64,000 nt of DNA from JAFGNB01 sp050304135 (GTDB lineage: Bacteria; Fibrobacterota; Chitinivibrionia; Chitinivibrionales; Chitinispirillaceae): the NCBI GenBank assembly GCA_050304135.1, contig JBNLDC010000029.1, forward strand, positions 72,859 to 136,858, given 5' to 3'. Positions 50,616-62,800 of the stretch are shown piece by piece. Within the stretch, counting starts at the first letter, position 1, and every line of letters starts with the position of its first letter. Below the pieces are notes generated by a model that saw only the letters and a program-made list of their open reading frames with translations, did not search any database and was not told the DNA's origin. The position numbers and the translations under genes were made by a program.

Positions 50616-51743
50616 ATGGAATTCCGGAAAAAGGCGTTGGAACAGTTCATTACCCCCGAATCCTTTATCCCCATCAAGAAACGTGATCTGAGCGGTCCCA
50701 ACGGCTGGTTGCTGTTCGTTGCCTGCAACAGCGGTATCGATCTGGCGGTATCCGTCAAGCAGGAGTACGAGGCGATGCTCAGAGAAAGCGGCAGTGAGCT
50801 GCACGAAATTCCTCTGCTCGGCAGCTACAACGATCCGATTACGCGTGTGTTCTCGGATACCGAAACGTGTCCGCGACTCAACGAACACGTTGCCGGATCG
50901 AATGCCTATGTTTTCCAGTGTGTTCACGAGAACATCACCCATAATACCGTCAACGAAAACATTCAGCAGCTTCTGCAGGTGGTACGTACCCTGCGGGCGC
51001 ACCGTGCACGCACCATTACCGTGGTGACGCCTTACGCGCCCTATTCACGGCAGGATAAACCGAGTTTTCTTGCCCGTGAAGCGACCCTCGCGAGCCTGTT
51101 TGTTGATCAGCTCAAAATCGCCGGTGCGCAGACGCATATGACCTATCATCCGCATGCGCTTTCGCTTTACGGTTTTTATGAACCGGAAATGATGCTGGTT
51201 GCGCTGAGCGGTCTGGGGTTGCTCACCGAGATATTTCAGTCGTTCAAGGGACTCGAAGACGTGGTGGCGGTCTCGACGGATGCGGGTGGAGCGAAATTTA
51301 CCGTCCATTTCAGTGAGGCGATGAATATTCCCTACGCGATCGCCAACAAGTTCAGGCCGGGAAAGGACCGTGCGAATCTGCTCGGCATCATCGGTGATCT
51401 GAACGGAAAAAAGACGGCGATTATTTCCGATGATGAAACGGTCACCGGCTCCTCAATCGCGAATGCAACCCGGTGGCTCTACAGCAATTTCGGGGTTAAA
51501 GAAATCCATATTGCTATCAGTCATCTCAAGATCAAGGAAGAGTACATTCCCACCATTATAGAGCTGCACGAGCAGTATGGATTGGCGGCACTGCACACTA
51601 CCGATTCCATACCGCAGATTCCGGCAGTGAAAAATCTCGACTTCATCAAAACACATTCATTGTCGCGGCGATTCGCCTCGACCATCAACAAACTGCACTA
51701 CAACCAGTCGATCAGTGATCTCTTCGGTAAAGTACAATCATGA
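50616..51743 (+). CDS. prs: Ribose-phosphate pyrophosphokinase (Prs-like, long form)
   Basis: A 375-residue enzyme making PRPP from ribose 5-phosphate and ATP. Seen: TVVTPYAPYSRQDKPSFLAREATLASLF (the ATP/flexible-loop region), THMTYHPHALSLYGF, VVAVSTDAGGAKF, and the PRPP-binding IISDDETVTGSSI. It is about 60 residues longer than the common bacterial form, from an N-terminal extension (the first ~35 residues) and insertions. ATG 50616 follows AGGAG; the open frame to 50412 lies inside prmA. The odd length suggests an enzyme of a divergent class. Confidence 0.9.
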   Translation: MEFRKKALEQFITPESFIPIKKRDLSGPNGWLLFVACNSGIDLAVSVKQEYEAMLRESGSELHEIPLLGSYNDPITRVFSDTETCPRLNEHVAGSNAYVFQCVHENITHNTVNENIQQLLQVVRTLRAHRARTITVVTPYAPYSRQDKPSFLAREATLASLFVDQLKIAGAQTHMTYHPHALSLYGFYEPEMMLVALSGLGLLTEIFQSFKGLEDVVAVSTDAGGAKFTVHFSEAMNIPYAIANKFRPGKDRANLLGIIGDLNGKKTAIISDDETVTGSSIANATRWLYSNFGVKEIHIAISHLKIKEEYIPTIIELHEQYGLAALHTTDSIPQIPAVKNLDFIKTHSLSRRFASTINKLHYNQSISDLFGKVQS

Positions 51744-51769
51744 CCGGCAGGGCACCGTCGGCGGTAGTG

Positions 51770-52133
51770 CTATACCGCAACCGACGGTGGCATTTCCTCT
51801 CGTTGTTGTGTTTCGGCCCGTAACATGATCAGCATCATTTTAAACGCCTGGGCCGTACGGAGGGCGTGCGGTATTCCCGCCGGTATGATGATCATTTCCC
51901 CCGCGACCATTTCATGTCCGGTTCCCCCGATCGTTCAAACCGCTTTTCCGTCGAGTACCTGAACAACTGCGTCGTAGGGTGAAGTATGTTCAATGAGTCC
52001 CTGCCCGGATCGAATGAAAAAAGGGTACTATCACCGATTCCCTTACCGATAATGGTTTTACTGACCACTGAACCTTCTGCATAAGGGATATGTCCGTTCA
52101 CGTTGAATGGAATACTTTTTCCGCTATAAATGT
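51770..52133 (-). pseudogene. Cupin-domain protein, broken by frameshift and stop
   Basis: Read in three pieces, this region encodes a small cupin: GKSIPFNVNGHIPYAEGSVV, SKTIIGKGIGDSTLFSFD, then in another frame QGLIEHTSPYDAVVQVLDG, and after an in-frame TGA (51935-51937) TIGGTGHEMVAGEMIIIPAG and IPHALRTAQAFKMMLIM. The order and the metal-site pattern are those of small cupins. The frame changes near 51990-52000 and there is no sound start codon, so the gene is inactive unless both defects are sequence errors. The rest of the 517-bp gap 51744-52260 contains nothing else recognised. Confidence 0.8.
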
Positions 52134-52260
52134 CTCTCTGTTTCGTACCGGATCGGATCTACGGTGCATGGTGTACTGTAACGGATTTCGATACTACCGT
52201 TTTAAGTAGTGCGGAAACTTTATCTATATGATAAAATAACTACCTGCAGGAGCTGTAGTT

Positions 52261-55200
52261 ATGATGCATGTCCCCAGTACCATTCTTCTATCGGAAATTG
52301 CCACGGCAAGCCTGTTTACCACTAGTGTTCCCCTTCCCCGGTTTGAGGCGGTGGCACTGCTCTTTGCCCTGGTCGGCCTGTTTTTCGCACTTGTCGCCTG
52401 GAGAAAAAACCGTGCATTGCGTGGTGAGATTCTCTCCCGGGAACAGGCACAGCGTGATCTAATGCAGGCTAAAAACCGGTATCAGACGCTGGTGGATAAT
52501 CTCCCTCAATCAATCTTCTGGAAAGATACCGATTGCCGGTACATCTCTGTCAATAAAACCTACGCACAACTGCTCCGTCGCCGGACAACGGATGTTATCG
52601 GCAGGACGGATCATGATTTTTTCCCGCCGCAGCCCGCCGATAAATTCCGTGACGATGACCGGCGTATCATGGAAAGCCGTGAAGCCGAGGAGCTGGTGGA
52701 TCAGATTACCATCAACGGCAGGAAACGGTGGATACACACGGTAAAAACACCGCTTCAGGATGAAAACAGTGAGGTGCAGGGTATCCTCGGTATATTCTGG
52801 GATATTACCGATCAGAAAGCGTCGCACGACGCTCTATGCGATACACAGCGGTTCAACGAGAGTGTCATGCGGTCAACCCTTGATGTGGTGTATATCTACG
52901 ATGTGGTTGACGAAATGATTGTGTATGCCAATGCGCATCTCTCAGAACTGCTGGGCTACAGTGACGCCGAACTGCGGGCGATGGGAAGCACGTTCCATGA
53001 GCGACTCCTGCACCCCGAGGATCGGTGGATGATTGCAGATCTGCTTGCCCGGAGCGCTTCGCAGCGTGACGGAGTCGTTGAAACGCTTGAGTTGCGGATG
53101 CGTGATGTGGTGGGGCGGTGGATCTGGTTTCAGGCCCGCTATGCGGTGTTCAAAAGAAACAATACCGGCAGGGTGGAGCAGATCATTGGTACCCTTCACG
53201 ATATCACCGAACGGGTTACCGTGGAAAATGCGCTTAAAATCGCATTTGACCGGGCGCAGCGATATCTTGATATTGTGGAAACGGTGATCGTCGCACTCGA
53301 CCGCGACTGCCGCATTACCCTTATCAACCGCAAAGGCACGCAGGTGATCGGGCGTGAGGCTTCGGAACTGGTGGGAAAGAACTGGTTTCAGACCTGTCTG
53401 CCGGCGGAAGACCGCAACAGTACCGCCGAATTCTTCAGGTTGTTTATCCATGGTGATACTGAGGGAGTGGAGTATCATGAAAACCGTATCCGTGCAGCCG
53501 ATGGTTCCCTGCGGGTTATCGCCTGGCACAACAATCTGCTGCGCGACGAGCACGGGGTCGTAATCGGAACTCTGAGCGCAGGGGAAGATATCACCGAACG
53601 GAAAAAGGCCGAAGAACTGGTGAAAGCGGAAAAACTGCGACAGACCATGCTGCTTACGCTCAGTCAACTGCCGGGTCTCACCGTTACCCATGCGATGGAT
53701 TACGCGCTTGATACCGCGCTGGTCCTCACGAAAAGCCCGATAGGGTACCTGTACTTCTACAATGAGGAGACAAGGCTGTTCTCACTTTACTGCTGGTCGA
53801 ATGAGGTTATGCAGCAGTGTACCATTGCTGAAAAACAGACGATTTATGCACTTGAACGTACCGGTTTGTGGGGCGAGGCGGTGCGGCAGCGCAAACCGAT
53901 CATTACCAATGACTATGATGCTGACCTTCGCTGGAAAAAAGGGATGCCCGAGGAGCACGTAGCGCTTACCCGGCATATGAATGTTCCGATATTCGATGGG
54001 GGGGATATCGTTGCGGTAATCGGAGTCGGGAACAAGAAGGAACTCTACGACGAAACTGATGTCCGTCATCTGCAGCTTCTGATGGATAATGTCTGGAGGA
54101 TCAAGAAGCGTATCGAAATGGAGGAACAGATCAGGTCGCTTAACGAGGATCTTGAACGGAAGGTGGAGACACGGACTATAGAAGTACGTCGGGCACATGA
54201 GGAACTGACCAGGTTCTTCACGCTGACGCTTGATCTGCTCTGTATTGCCGATATTGACGGGAATTTTGTCAGATGCAATAAAGCATGGGAACAGGTGCTG
54301 GGATACTCTCTTGATGAACTGGAAGGAAAACGGTTTGTTGATTTCGTGCATCCGGAAGACATTCCAAAGACAATGGAACTGGTCGGCCGTTTACGCGAAG
54401 GCGGCGAAGTCATTGATTTTATCAATCGGTACCGCTGTCGCGACGGTTCCTACCGCTGGATCGAGTGGCGATCGAATGCCGCAGGAAGTCTGATTTACGC
54501 GGCGGCACGGGATATTACCGGACAGAAGGAATACGAATGGGGACTCATTGAGGCCAAGGAGTTGGCGGATCAGGCCAACCGTGCTAAAAGTCAGTTTCTC
54601 GCTACAATCAGTCACGAGATCCGTACGCCGCTCAATGCGGTAATAGGCTACAGTGAGATGCTCACGGGAATGGTTGCAGGGGAACGTGAGCGCGGTTACG
54701 TTGATTCAATTTCACTGGCAGGCAGAAATCTGCTGCGGTTGATCAATGATATTCTTGATCTGTCGAAAATTGAAGCGAACATGATGACACTTAATCTCGG
54801 TGCAGTCAATATAACGGTTCTTCTCGGCGAGATCGAACAGATTTTCTCGTTCAAACTCAATGAAAAAGGGTTGCGGTTCTCGGTAACGGTTGACCCGCGG
54901 CTTCCCCGGTATCTGGTACTCGATGAGGTACGTTTACGGCAGGTCCTTCTAAATCTGGTCGGTAATGCGGTAAAATTTACCGAAGAGGGGGGCGTGTCGG
55001 TATCGGTTTTGTGCAGTGAGTCCGAATCGGGCCTTTCCAAAATGGATGTCACTATTGCGGTTGAAGATACCGGTATCGGTATTGACCGAAAACAGTACGA
55101 TGAAATTTTTGAGGCGTTCAAACAGTTGAAACCGTCACGGTACGGTGGAACCGGACTCGGTTTGTCAATAAGTAAGAAACTGCTTGAGCTGATGAACGGG

Positions 55201-55998
55201 ACGATCAAGGTGGAGAGTGTTCCCGGGAGGGGAAGCGAATTTTCCGTTTATCTGCCGGAAGTTGCGGTCGCATCAATTGTACCGATGGCGGATGATTTCC
55301 AGTGGAGTGAAACCGAAAAGGATCCGGTACTTTCCGGTCACCGGGTTCTGATTGCCGATGATATTCCGTCGAATCGTGACATGATCGGGACCCTGCTCAG
55401 CGAGGCGGGGCTTACGGCAATGTATGCACAGAACGGTAAGGTTGCCGTTGAGCTGGCACGCGAGAAACTTCCCGATTGTATTATCATGGATATGCTGATG
55501 CCGGTTCTCGACGGCAATGAAGCTGCCAAACAGCTGCGAGGCATGCCTGAAACCGCTTCGATTCCTATCGTTGCACTTACGACGCTTATCGAGCAACTGC
55601 AGGGGGAGTATGAGGGTGAGGAACTTTTCAACGGGCGTCTCTGTAAACCGGTATCGGCGAACGATCTTTTTGACGAACTGGCAAAACATCTGCCCGGAAT
55701 GCGACGTGCTCAATCAACGGGCGACGAATCCACCGGATTGCATTCCGGCGATGAAACGGAACAGCTGTTGCTGCCGCCGGACTTTCTTGACAAGGCCGGG
55801 GAACTGCTTGGCGCGGTAAAAATGGAGGATGTCCGGAAGTTTGCACAGGAGATCACTGCGTTCGGCAGGGAACACCGTATCCGGTCTCTGCAGAGTGCAG
55901 GTAAAAAACTGACGAGCTATGCGGACCGGTTTGATATTACGGCGGTGAGAGGATTGTTGCGCAGTCTGGTCAGGAGTAAGGAGAAGGTTGCCCGGTAA
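52261..55998 (+). CDS. Hybrid sensor histidine kinase with PAS, GAF and receiver domains
   Basis: A 1245-residue kinase. One membrane segment lies at ~28-48. PAS domains follow at ~65-185, ~195-310 and ~325-445, then a GAF domain at ~470-630, a coiled coil, and a PAS at ~660-775. The HisKA has the phospho-acceptor His in FLATISHEIRTPLNAVIGYSEML, with the N, G1 and G2 boxes in NLVGNAVKFT, VEDTGIGID and GGTGLGLSISKKL. A receiver (IADDIPSNRDM, IIMDMLMPVLDG, CKPVS) lies near 1040-1165, then an HPt-like tail. ATG 52261 (or 52264) follows AGGAGCTG. A response regulator follows 36 bp later. Signal unknown. Confidence 0.93.
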   Translation: MMHVPSTILLSEIATASLFTTSVPLPRFEAVALLFALVGLFFALVAWRKNRALRGEILSREQAQRDLMQAKNRYQTLVDNLPQSIFWKDTDCRYISVNKTYAQLLRRRTTDVIGRTDHDFFPPQPADKFRDDDRRIMESREAEELVDQITINGRKRWIHTVKTPLQDENSEVQGILGIFWDITDQKASHDALCDTQRFNESVMRSTLDVVYIYDVVDEMIVYANAHLSELLGYSDAELRAMGSTFHERLLHPEDRWMIADLLARSASQRDGVVETLELRMRDVVGRWIWFQARYAVFKRNNTGRVEQIIGTLHDITERVTVENALKIAFDRAQRYLDIVETVIVALDRDCRITLINRKGTQVIGREASELVGKNWFQTCLPAEDRNSTAEFFRLFIHGDTEGVEYHENRIRAADGSLRVIAWHNNLLRDEHGVVIGTLSAGEDITERKKAEELVKAEKLRQTMLLTLSQLPGLTVTHAMDYALDTALVLTKSPIGYLYFYNEETRLFSLYCWSNEVMQQCTIAEKQTIYALERTGLWGEAVRQRKPIITNDYDADLRWKKGMPEEHVALTRHMNVPIFDGGDIVAVIGVGNKKELYDETDVRHLQLLMDNVWRIKKRIEMEEQIRSLNEDLERKVETRTIEVRRAHEELTRFFTLTLDLLCIADIDGNFVRCNKAWEQVLGYSLDELEGKRFVDFVHPEDIPKTMELVGRLREGGEVIDFINRYRCRDGSYRWIEWRSNAAGSLIYAAARDITGQKEYEWGLIEAKELADQANRAKSQFLATISHEIRTPLNAVIGYSEMLTGMVAGERERGYVDSISLAGRNLLRLINDILDLSKIEANMMTLNLGAVNITVLLGEIEQIFSFKLNEKGLRFSVTVDPRLPRYLVLDEVRLRQVLLNLVGNAVKFTEEGGVSVSVLCSESESGLSKMDVTIAVEDTGIGIDRKQYDEIFEAFKQLKPSRYGGTGLGLSISKKLLELMNGTIKVESVPGRGSEFSVYLPEVAVASIVPMADDFQWSETEKDPVLSGHRVLIADDIPSNRDMIGTLLSEAGLTAMYAQNGKVAVELAREKLPDCIIMDMLMPVLDGNEAAKQLRGMPETASIPIVALTTLIEQLQGEYEGEELFNGRLCKPVSANDLFDELAKHLPGMRRAQSTGDESTGLHSGDETEQLLLPPDFLDKAGELLGAVKMEDVRKFAQEITAFGREHRIRSLQSAGKKLTSYADRFDITAVRGLLRSLVRSKEKVAR

Positions 55999-56034
55999 TG
56001 TTTAATTGAACATTCGCACAACTGGAGGAATACG

Positions 56035-56625
56035 GTGGAACAGGAAAAAAAACAGCTTATTCTTATGGTCGACGATAATCCTGAAAATTTGCGTCTGCTT
56101 GGCGCGATTCTTGAACAACAGGGGTACAGTACGGCGTTCGCCATCAATGGCGACGAAGCACTCAGCTTTTTAGAAAACGAGCTGCCGGATCTGATCCTCC
56201 TGGATATTATGATGCCCGGTGATGACGGGTATACGGTTTGCAGAAAATTCCGGGAGCTGCCGGTTACAAAAATGGTGCCGATAATTTTTCTTACCGCCCG
56301 TACCGAAACGGATGATATCGTTAAAGGTTTCAACTCCGGGGGGGTTGATTATATAACAAAACCGTTTAATCAGGCGGAGCTTCTGGCGCGTGTCAAAACA
56401 CACCTTGAGCTGAAACGGGCACGTGAGGAGATAAAAACCCTGCGAGGGCTGCTTCCCACCTGCGCCTGGTGCCGACGGATACGCAACGAGGCAGGGGAGT
56501 GGGAGTCTATCGAAAAGTATGTGCAGGAGCATACCGAAGCGGATTTTTCACATGGTATGTGTCCCGATTGTCTTCAAGAAAAATTTCCCGCTGTCGCAGA
56601 AAAGATGCACGAGAAAACCCGTTGA
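56035..56625 (+). CDS. Response regulator with C-terminal Cys motif
   Basis: A 196-residue protein. The receiver at 1-125 has MVDDNP, phospho-acceptor Asp57 in PDLILLDIMMPG, and KPF with the conserved Lys near 107. The short tail carries PTCAWCRRIRNE and SHGMCPDCLQEKF, a four-Cys pattern seen after many single-domain receivers in anaerobes; it may bind metal. There is no DNA-binding domain. The GTG at 56035 follows GGAGG. Paired with the upstream hybrid kinase by position. Confidence 0.9.
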   Translation: MEQEKKQLILMVDDNPENLRLLGAILEQQGYSTAFAINGDEALSFLENELPDLILLDIMMPGDDGYTVCRKFRELPVTKMVPIIFLTARTETDDIVKGFNSGGVDYITKPFNQAELLARVKTHLELKRAREEIKTLRGLLPTCAWCRRIRNEAGEWESIEKYVQEHTEADFSHGMCPDCLQEKFPAVAEKMHEKTR

Positions 56626-56756
56626 CGTCTATTCTCCAATGTATTCCTTCGTCGGCGATTATTGTCTCTCTGAGAATCCGCAGTATTGGATACTATGTTG
56701 ATTGTTGGAAGTCAGGCTGTATGAATTTTTTACCGGTTTGGTTGTGGAGGCTTTTT

Positions 56757-56784
56757 GTAAGGACGTTCAATTGAACGTCCCTAA
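56757..56784. repeat. Dispersed 28-bp palindrome, copy 2
   Basis: GTAAGGACGTTCAA/TTGAACGTCCCTAA. Relative to copy 1 at 6891-6918 it has changed GGGCG/CGCCC to GGACG/CGTCC on both arms, so pairing is kept. It lies just beyond the stop of the 2024-residue gene (56816), where it could end transcription. Confidence 0.75.
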
Positions 56785-56815
56785 GGATCCCGGGGACTAG
56801 TTCGGGGCGCAACCG

Positions 56816-59800
56816 CTACGGCAGATAGGTCAGTATCTTGTCGAACCTTCTGACGGTTTTCCCTCCGGCGTCAACAAAGCTCAGCCGTACCGGATAGCGC
56901 CCTGCTCCCACCGTTCCACCCCGGCGGTCGCGACCGTTCCATGCGATGGTGTGCTCACCCGCGGCAAGGAGCGCCGAACCCCGTTTTTCCCATACCTTGC
57001 GCCCGTGCAGATCGTACACAACCAGATGTACCTGTTCCTGACTGCCGAACCCGACGGAGAACCTGAAGTTGACGATCGATCGCGCCGGGTTCGGGTAGAT
57101 CCTGCTGAAGGCGTAGGTGAAGGTATTTGCGGTCGCCTGGAACCGTTCGATGAATCCCTTGTCGCCAACGAGTATCCACCGTGACAGTGCCGAGTGTGCT
57201 GGCACCTCCATGGAACCGGTTTCAGCGTAGCGTCCGGTGGTACCGTCAAAGAGCGTGGTCGTGTATGTCTCCGGGAATGCACCGGTCGTTGCGAGCTTAA
57301 AGAAGATGGTCACCGCACTGTCCGAAGCGTTGGCGATCCGTACCTCCCGCGTTACGCCTCCCGCGGCATCCTCGCCGATGCTGTGGCCGTATTTTATTCC
57401 ACTGCTGCGGTCGATCAGGTAGAGCTGCTGCTGCAGAAAGGTCGGAGTTACCGGAAAAACACTTTTCACCAACCCGGGTGCATACCCGCAGTAGAGCGGC
57501 GGCAGTGCGGTTCCCCCCGCAGTGGTGCAGATGAGTTTCGTTCCCCATTCCGGCCCTTCGGCAGCCGCGGCTTTCTTGTTCAGCGCTTTGGACTGTGCCG
57601 GAAGGGTGGGCGGTATCCGCAGGGTGATCGCTTTGGCGTACGGGTTGTACAGACTGTACCCCCCCTGATCACGGTATTTCAGCACAACCGATGGATCTTT
57701 GCTGTCGGCCATGGTGTTGATGTAGAGCGGCTCAAGTCCGTACCGTCCACTGCCGGTGTCACGGCTCCATGCGAAAATGCGGACACTGTCGGTTGCACCG
57801 CCTCCCGCGGCCATAATGTCTGCTACCTGCACGCCGAAACGGAACGGCATACCGAAATCGGTATACTGCCCCGGCGGCAGTTTGATCGAAAATGTGTCTT
57901 TGGGCGAGAGCGTGTGCGCGGTGCCGAGATGTATCGGAGTGTTCTCCCGGGTCTTGATCCAGAAAAGCCGTCCCGGCGCCAGCGAGAAGAGCGAGCGAAC
58001 TGCGCTGTTCGCCGTATCGTATTCCACCCATCTGCCGCTGTCTGCAGCAGTGTTCGTTTGTGTTGTTGCCCATCTGAAGAGCCGCACGTACCGTTCGTCG
58101 TAGCCTTCACTGTTTTCAACCCGTGAAATAATCAGCGAGTCGGGATCGGTCTCGTCAAGGTATGCCGTCGGGTAGACCGGGTGCCAGATGTTGCCTGAGG
58201 TGGTGAACACATCAGAGTTCTTTCTTGCGACCGATCGAGAGAGATTGAGGGTGTCGCAGTTGACGCCGTCGCAGACCACCATCAGCGCCCGCAGACCGAA
58301 CTCTGAACTGATGACGTGCGAGGAGCTTGCGATCACGAACCGCTTCACGACATCGGTGCCGTTTAAGGTTCCGCTGTCGCGCGGTGCGGGGACCTCATCG
58401 CCTCTGCCGTACAGATAGGTCCAGTGGAGGTTGGTGATGTTGTCGGTGATGTGAAGACTGTCAACGACGTTCTCTTCGGCGTTGGCGATCGAATCCGGTT
58501 CGCTGTGGAAGGCTACCGCCGGTTGTTTGCTGTCAACCATCGCGATGAAAGGAAGTTTGAGGTTGCTGGTACGGAGATACACAATCCCCGCGGCGCTGTC
58601 AACATAACTTTCGTGCTCAACGGAAATGGTGCCGTTGTCGTCGCGGTAGATCCGTACATCGGTTATGGGTACACCGGTTGGCAGATCGGTAATACGTATG
58701 CCCACATAGAAAGGCAGCGCAAGACCTGCATTAATGAACACAATGGGTATGCCGACTATGGAGAATCCCTCCTGCGGGGTGATGTCATAAACAGCCAGCG
58801 TGTCGGTAAAGGCAAACGTGTTGTAGTCGGGATCTTCCCTGAGGATCACCTTGTCGTTGAATATCCTGAGTGTGTCAACGCTTGACGAGGTACCCAGAAA
58901 GGTGATCGGCTGGCGCGAGGGAGGACCGATCTTTACCGTGGAATCCGTGGTGGCAGTCCACGGACCTGCTCCACCGTTTCGGGCGAAGAGCGCGATGTAG
59001 TAGGTTGTGTCGAACCGTATCGATTCGGAGAGTTTTACAGTGGTGGTAATGCAGGGGAGGATCATTCTGACGATCTGGGTACCGTCCATGCTGTCGGGTT
59101 GACCCTCAAGACTGTAGACGATGCCGACCTCGATGTCCTCGTTGAACACCGCGGTATCGATACACCATTTGATGCTGATCGCTCCTTTGGTGGAATCAAA
59201 AGTGAGGGCGGTAATGGTGACTGCGTCGGCAAGCGAGGTGTCGGGTTCGGAGGAGTCTGCGGTAACGGTGATGGCGTTGGTGCGCCCGAGCGAGTCGGTT
59301 CCTGCGGGACCTGAAACCTTGAGCGTGACACTGTAGGTTCCCGCTTTGGTATAGGTGTGGGTCGCATTTGCGGTTGATGCGGTGGTACCGTCGCCGAAGA
59401 TCCAGGTATGGGAGGTGATAACCCCGGTGGACTGATCGGTAAAGGTGATTTCAAGCGGAGCTGCGCCGCTGTCGGGAGTAAAGGAAAACTGCGCCGTGGG
59501 GGTGGAGTCGTTCACGCTGATCCATGCAGTATCGGTGGTGTCGGTTCCTCCCGGGCCCTCCACTGCAAGTACAATACCATAGGTGCCCGGATCAGTGTAG
59601 GTGTGCGTCGGGTTTTTCGCGGTATCACTCTCCCCGTCGCCGAAATCCCACGTACGGGAGGTGATGGTACCGGTTGACGAATCGGTAAAGAGGACTTCGA
59701 GGGGGGCAATGCCGGTTCGGGGAGTGAACGACAGCTTCGCTGCCGGAGTTTCGTCGCTTACGGTGATCCACGTGGTATCGGTGGTATCGGTTCCTCCGGG

Positions 59801-62800
59801 GCCTTCAACCGCGAGGAGGACTCCGTAAGTACCCGGATCGGTGTAGGTATGGGTCGGATTCTTCGTGGTGTCACTCTCCCCGTCGCCGAAGTTCCACGTG
59901 CGGGAGGTAACGTCGCCGGTTGATGAATCGGTAAACGAGACTTCCAGAGGTACGGTGCCTGATGTCGGTGACGCACCGAATGTTGCCACCGGAATGGAGT
60001 CGCCAACGGTGATCCAGAGGGTGTCGGTGGTATCAGTCCCTTCGGGCCCCGTCACTGCGAGGAGAACTCCGTAGCTGCCGATCGCGGTGTAGGTATGCAC
60101 AGGATTCTCCGCGGTATCGCTTTCACCATCACCGAAATTCCACTCGCGGGAGGTGATCATACCGGTTGACAAATTGGTAAAAGTTACCTCGAGCGGGGCT
60201 GCGCCGTTTTTTGGTGCGCAGTCGAATCCCGCCACCGGAATGGAGTCCCCGGAGGTAATCCAGGTGGTATCGGTGGTGTCGGTTCCTCCTGGTCCTTCAA
60301 CAGCAAGAAGAACGCCGAACCGGCCCGAAGTGGTGTACGTGTGGGTCGGATTTTGCGCAGTGTCACTTTCGCCGTCACCGAAGTCCCACGTACGGGAGGT
60401 GATGCTACCGGTTGACGAATCGGTAAAGTCGACATCAAAAGGTGCGGTTCCAGATTTTGGAGAGCAGTCGAATGCGGCGGTTGGTGCGCCGATAACCGTG
60501 AGGTGCGCCGTATCGGTGCTGACGGTCGCCGCGATATTGCTAACAAGACAGTAGTATTCCCCTGAGTCGTCTTCCGCTACTGAGGTGAGCGAAAATGTCG
60601 CGCCGGAGGAGTCGAGTGTGGTAGCCGAATCGACCTTACGCCACTTGTACGTCATCCCGTCCGTATTCTGCAGCACGAGTGAGAACGTTGCATCGTCACC
60701 GACAATAACCGTCGTGTCGCGTGGCTGGGTGATCACCCGGGGCGAGTCAATGACGGTGACGGTAAACCAGTTGGAGGTGTCGGAGCCGTACTGATCATTG
60801 ACGATGCAACGGAACTGTGCACCGTCGGAGGACATATCGATTGAAGTAATGGAAAGGGCTGCGGTGGTACGGAATGTATCTGCCGCGGCGGAGTCTGGCG
60901 AGAGTTGCCACTGGTAGGTTAGTGTCCCTTCGCCTGCAACATTGAGGGAGATGGCGAGATCTTCTCCCGTTGCTACTTCAGTATCTGCCGGTTGTGTCTG
61001 GAACAGCCGGGTAAAGACGGTCAGGTAAACGTCGCTGGTAGAAGTATCAAAAGTATACAATCTTCCAGAGGGGGCGGAGGTGACCGTAAGATCGTTGTAG
61101 GAAAGAGTTCCGGTACATGAGATAATCCGGTAGGTGCTGTCGTGGAAACCTGCAGCCGGGGTTATAGAAACGTCACCGTCGATAGTCGCATTGCCACTGA
61201 CATCAATTAGATCGCTTGTACTCCCCAATTCAAAGTCAAGTAAGGAGGAGCTGTTGAGGGTCAATGCTTCGATGGTCAGTGTTCCTGCTCCACCGTTTCC
61301 CGGTGAAATGGTGGCCCCACCCGCAGAAACTGTTCCGGCAACGACACCTTCTCCACCGAGGGTTGCTCCGGAGGCAACGGTAACGTTACCGGTGGAAGCA
61401 ATGCTTCCATCGACAAGTAATGTTCCTGCAGGTACGGAAGTCGCACCGGTGTAGGTGTTCGCTCCTGAAAGTAGCAAAGTCCCGTTGCCGTATTTGGTAA
61501 GTCCGCCGCTGCCGGTGATCACTGAGCCAATAGTGGTCGTCCCGTCGGTGATCCGGATACCGGAATGAGTGCCGAAGTTCAGGGTTCCACCGGAAAAAGT
61601 GCAGCTGTTACCGGCGGTTATGGCCAGACTGTCAAGGTTCTGGGTGCCGCTCACGGTGACGGTATACGCCACTGAGCTTCCTCCGAAAAAGGCCGAGAGA
61701 CCGGGAATCCATCCAATGAAATTTTTACCGTCAAGAGTCCAGTTCTCATCGGATCCCCAGATGCCGGAGGTTTTGGTCGGATTCCAGGTGAGCGCCGTCG
61801 GATCCTGGAGCAGTGTCTGACCGCTCTTCTGGTTCTCGTAACAGAGTTTTATCCAGTCGGCGCTGCGGGCGGAACCGGCAACAACCGGTTCGTCAATGTT
61901 TCCGCTGAAGTAATAACTGGACGGCTCCGCCGGCCATGAGGTAATCCTGTCGTACCCGATCCTCCAGTAACCGGTATAGTTCTGTGCGGTAGTAGTACCG
62001 CTTATCGACATTGCTGCAGCTCCATCGACATAGAGAATCGTGCCGCTTGCCGAAAGTGTTGCCGCGGCATAATGCCAATTACCATCCCGATAGGTTGTCG
62101 ATGTTGAACAGGCCACAATCGAATTAGGATAAACACCAAAGTAAAGCTTTCCCGAGTTACCCATATATATGGAACGATCGTTATTGGTACTGCTTCCAGT
62201 CTGTGCATCACCCAGTCCGATGATCTTGCCGCCGGCGGAGGTGGTGGTTTTAAACCATGCCGAAACGGTAACCGGGTTCGGGTTTGTAAAGGTTGAGGTG
62301 GTTGTAATATACTGATTACTGCCGTTAAGTGAAATGCCGTTACCAATGATACTGCTCACCGTACCCGGTGTGTTTTGTGCTATTCCGGTATTTCCCTGTG
62401 GAGACGCATCGGTCATATCTTCCAGGTGCCATACTCCCACAAAACCGTTTGTTGTATCGAATACCGCCGTTCCATCCGAACTATCCGCCGCGATCGCGTT
62501 CCCCCAGAACATGATGATGGACTGCGATGCGTTGGTTCCATATACCGTGTCGACGAGTACCCATATTTCAGCAGTATCATTATTGCCGGATCCATCGAGC
62601 CACCGTTCAATCTGATAGGGGAGCGGGGTACTGTCGGGTTTTGCGAACCTGATATCCGTTCCCCCCGCATTGGTCTGCGCGAATCCATTGAATGTTGAAG
62701 GGTTTAACCGTACGAGTACCGGAAACTCGGTAACCGTATCGGAGACGTTCGCACCGGTTGCGGAGGTATTGAGAACGATATGCCGGGAATATCCCCAGTC

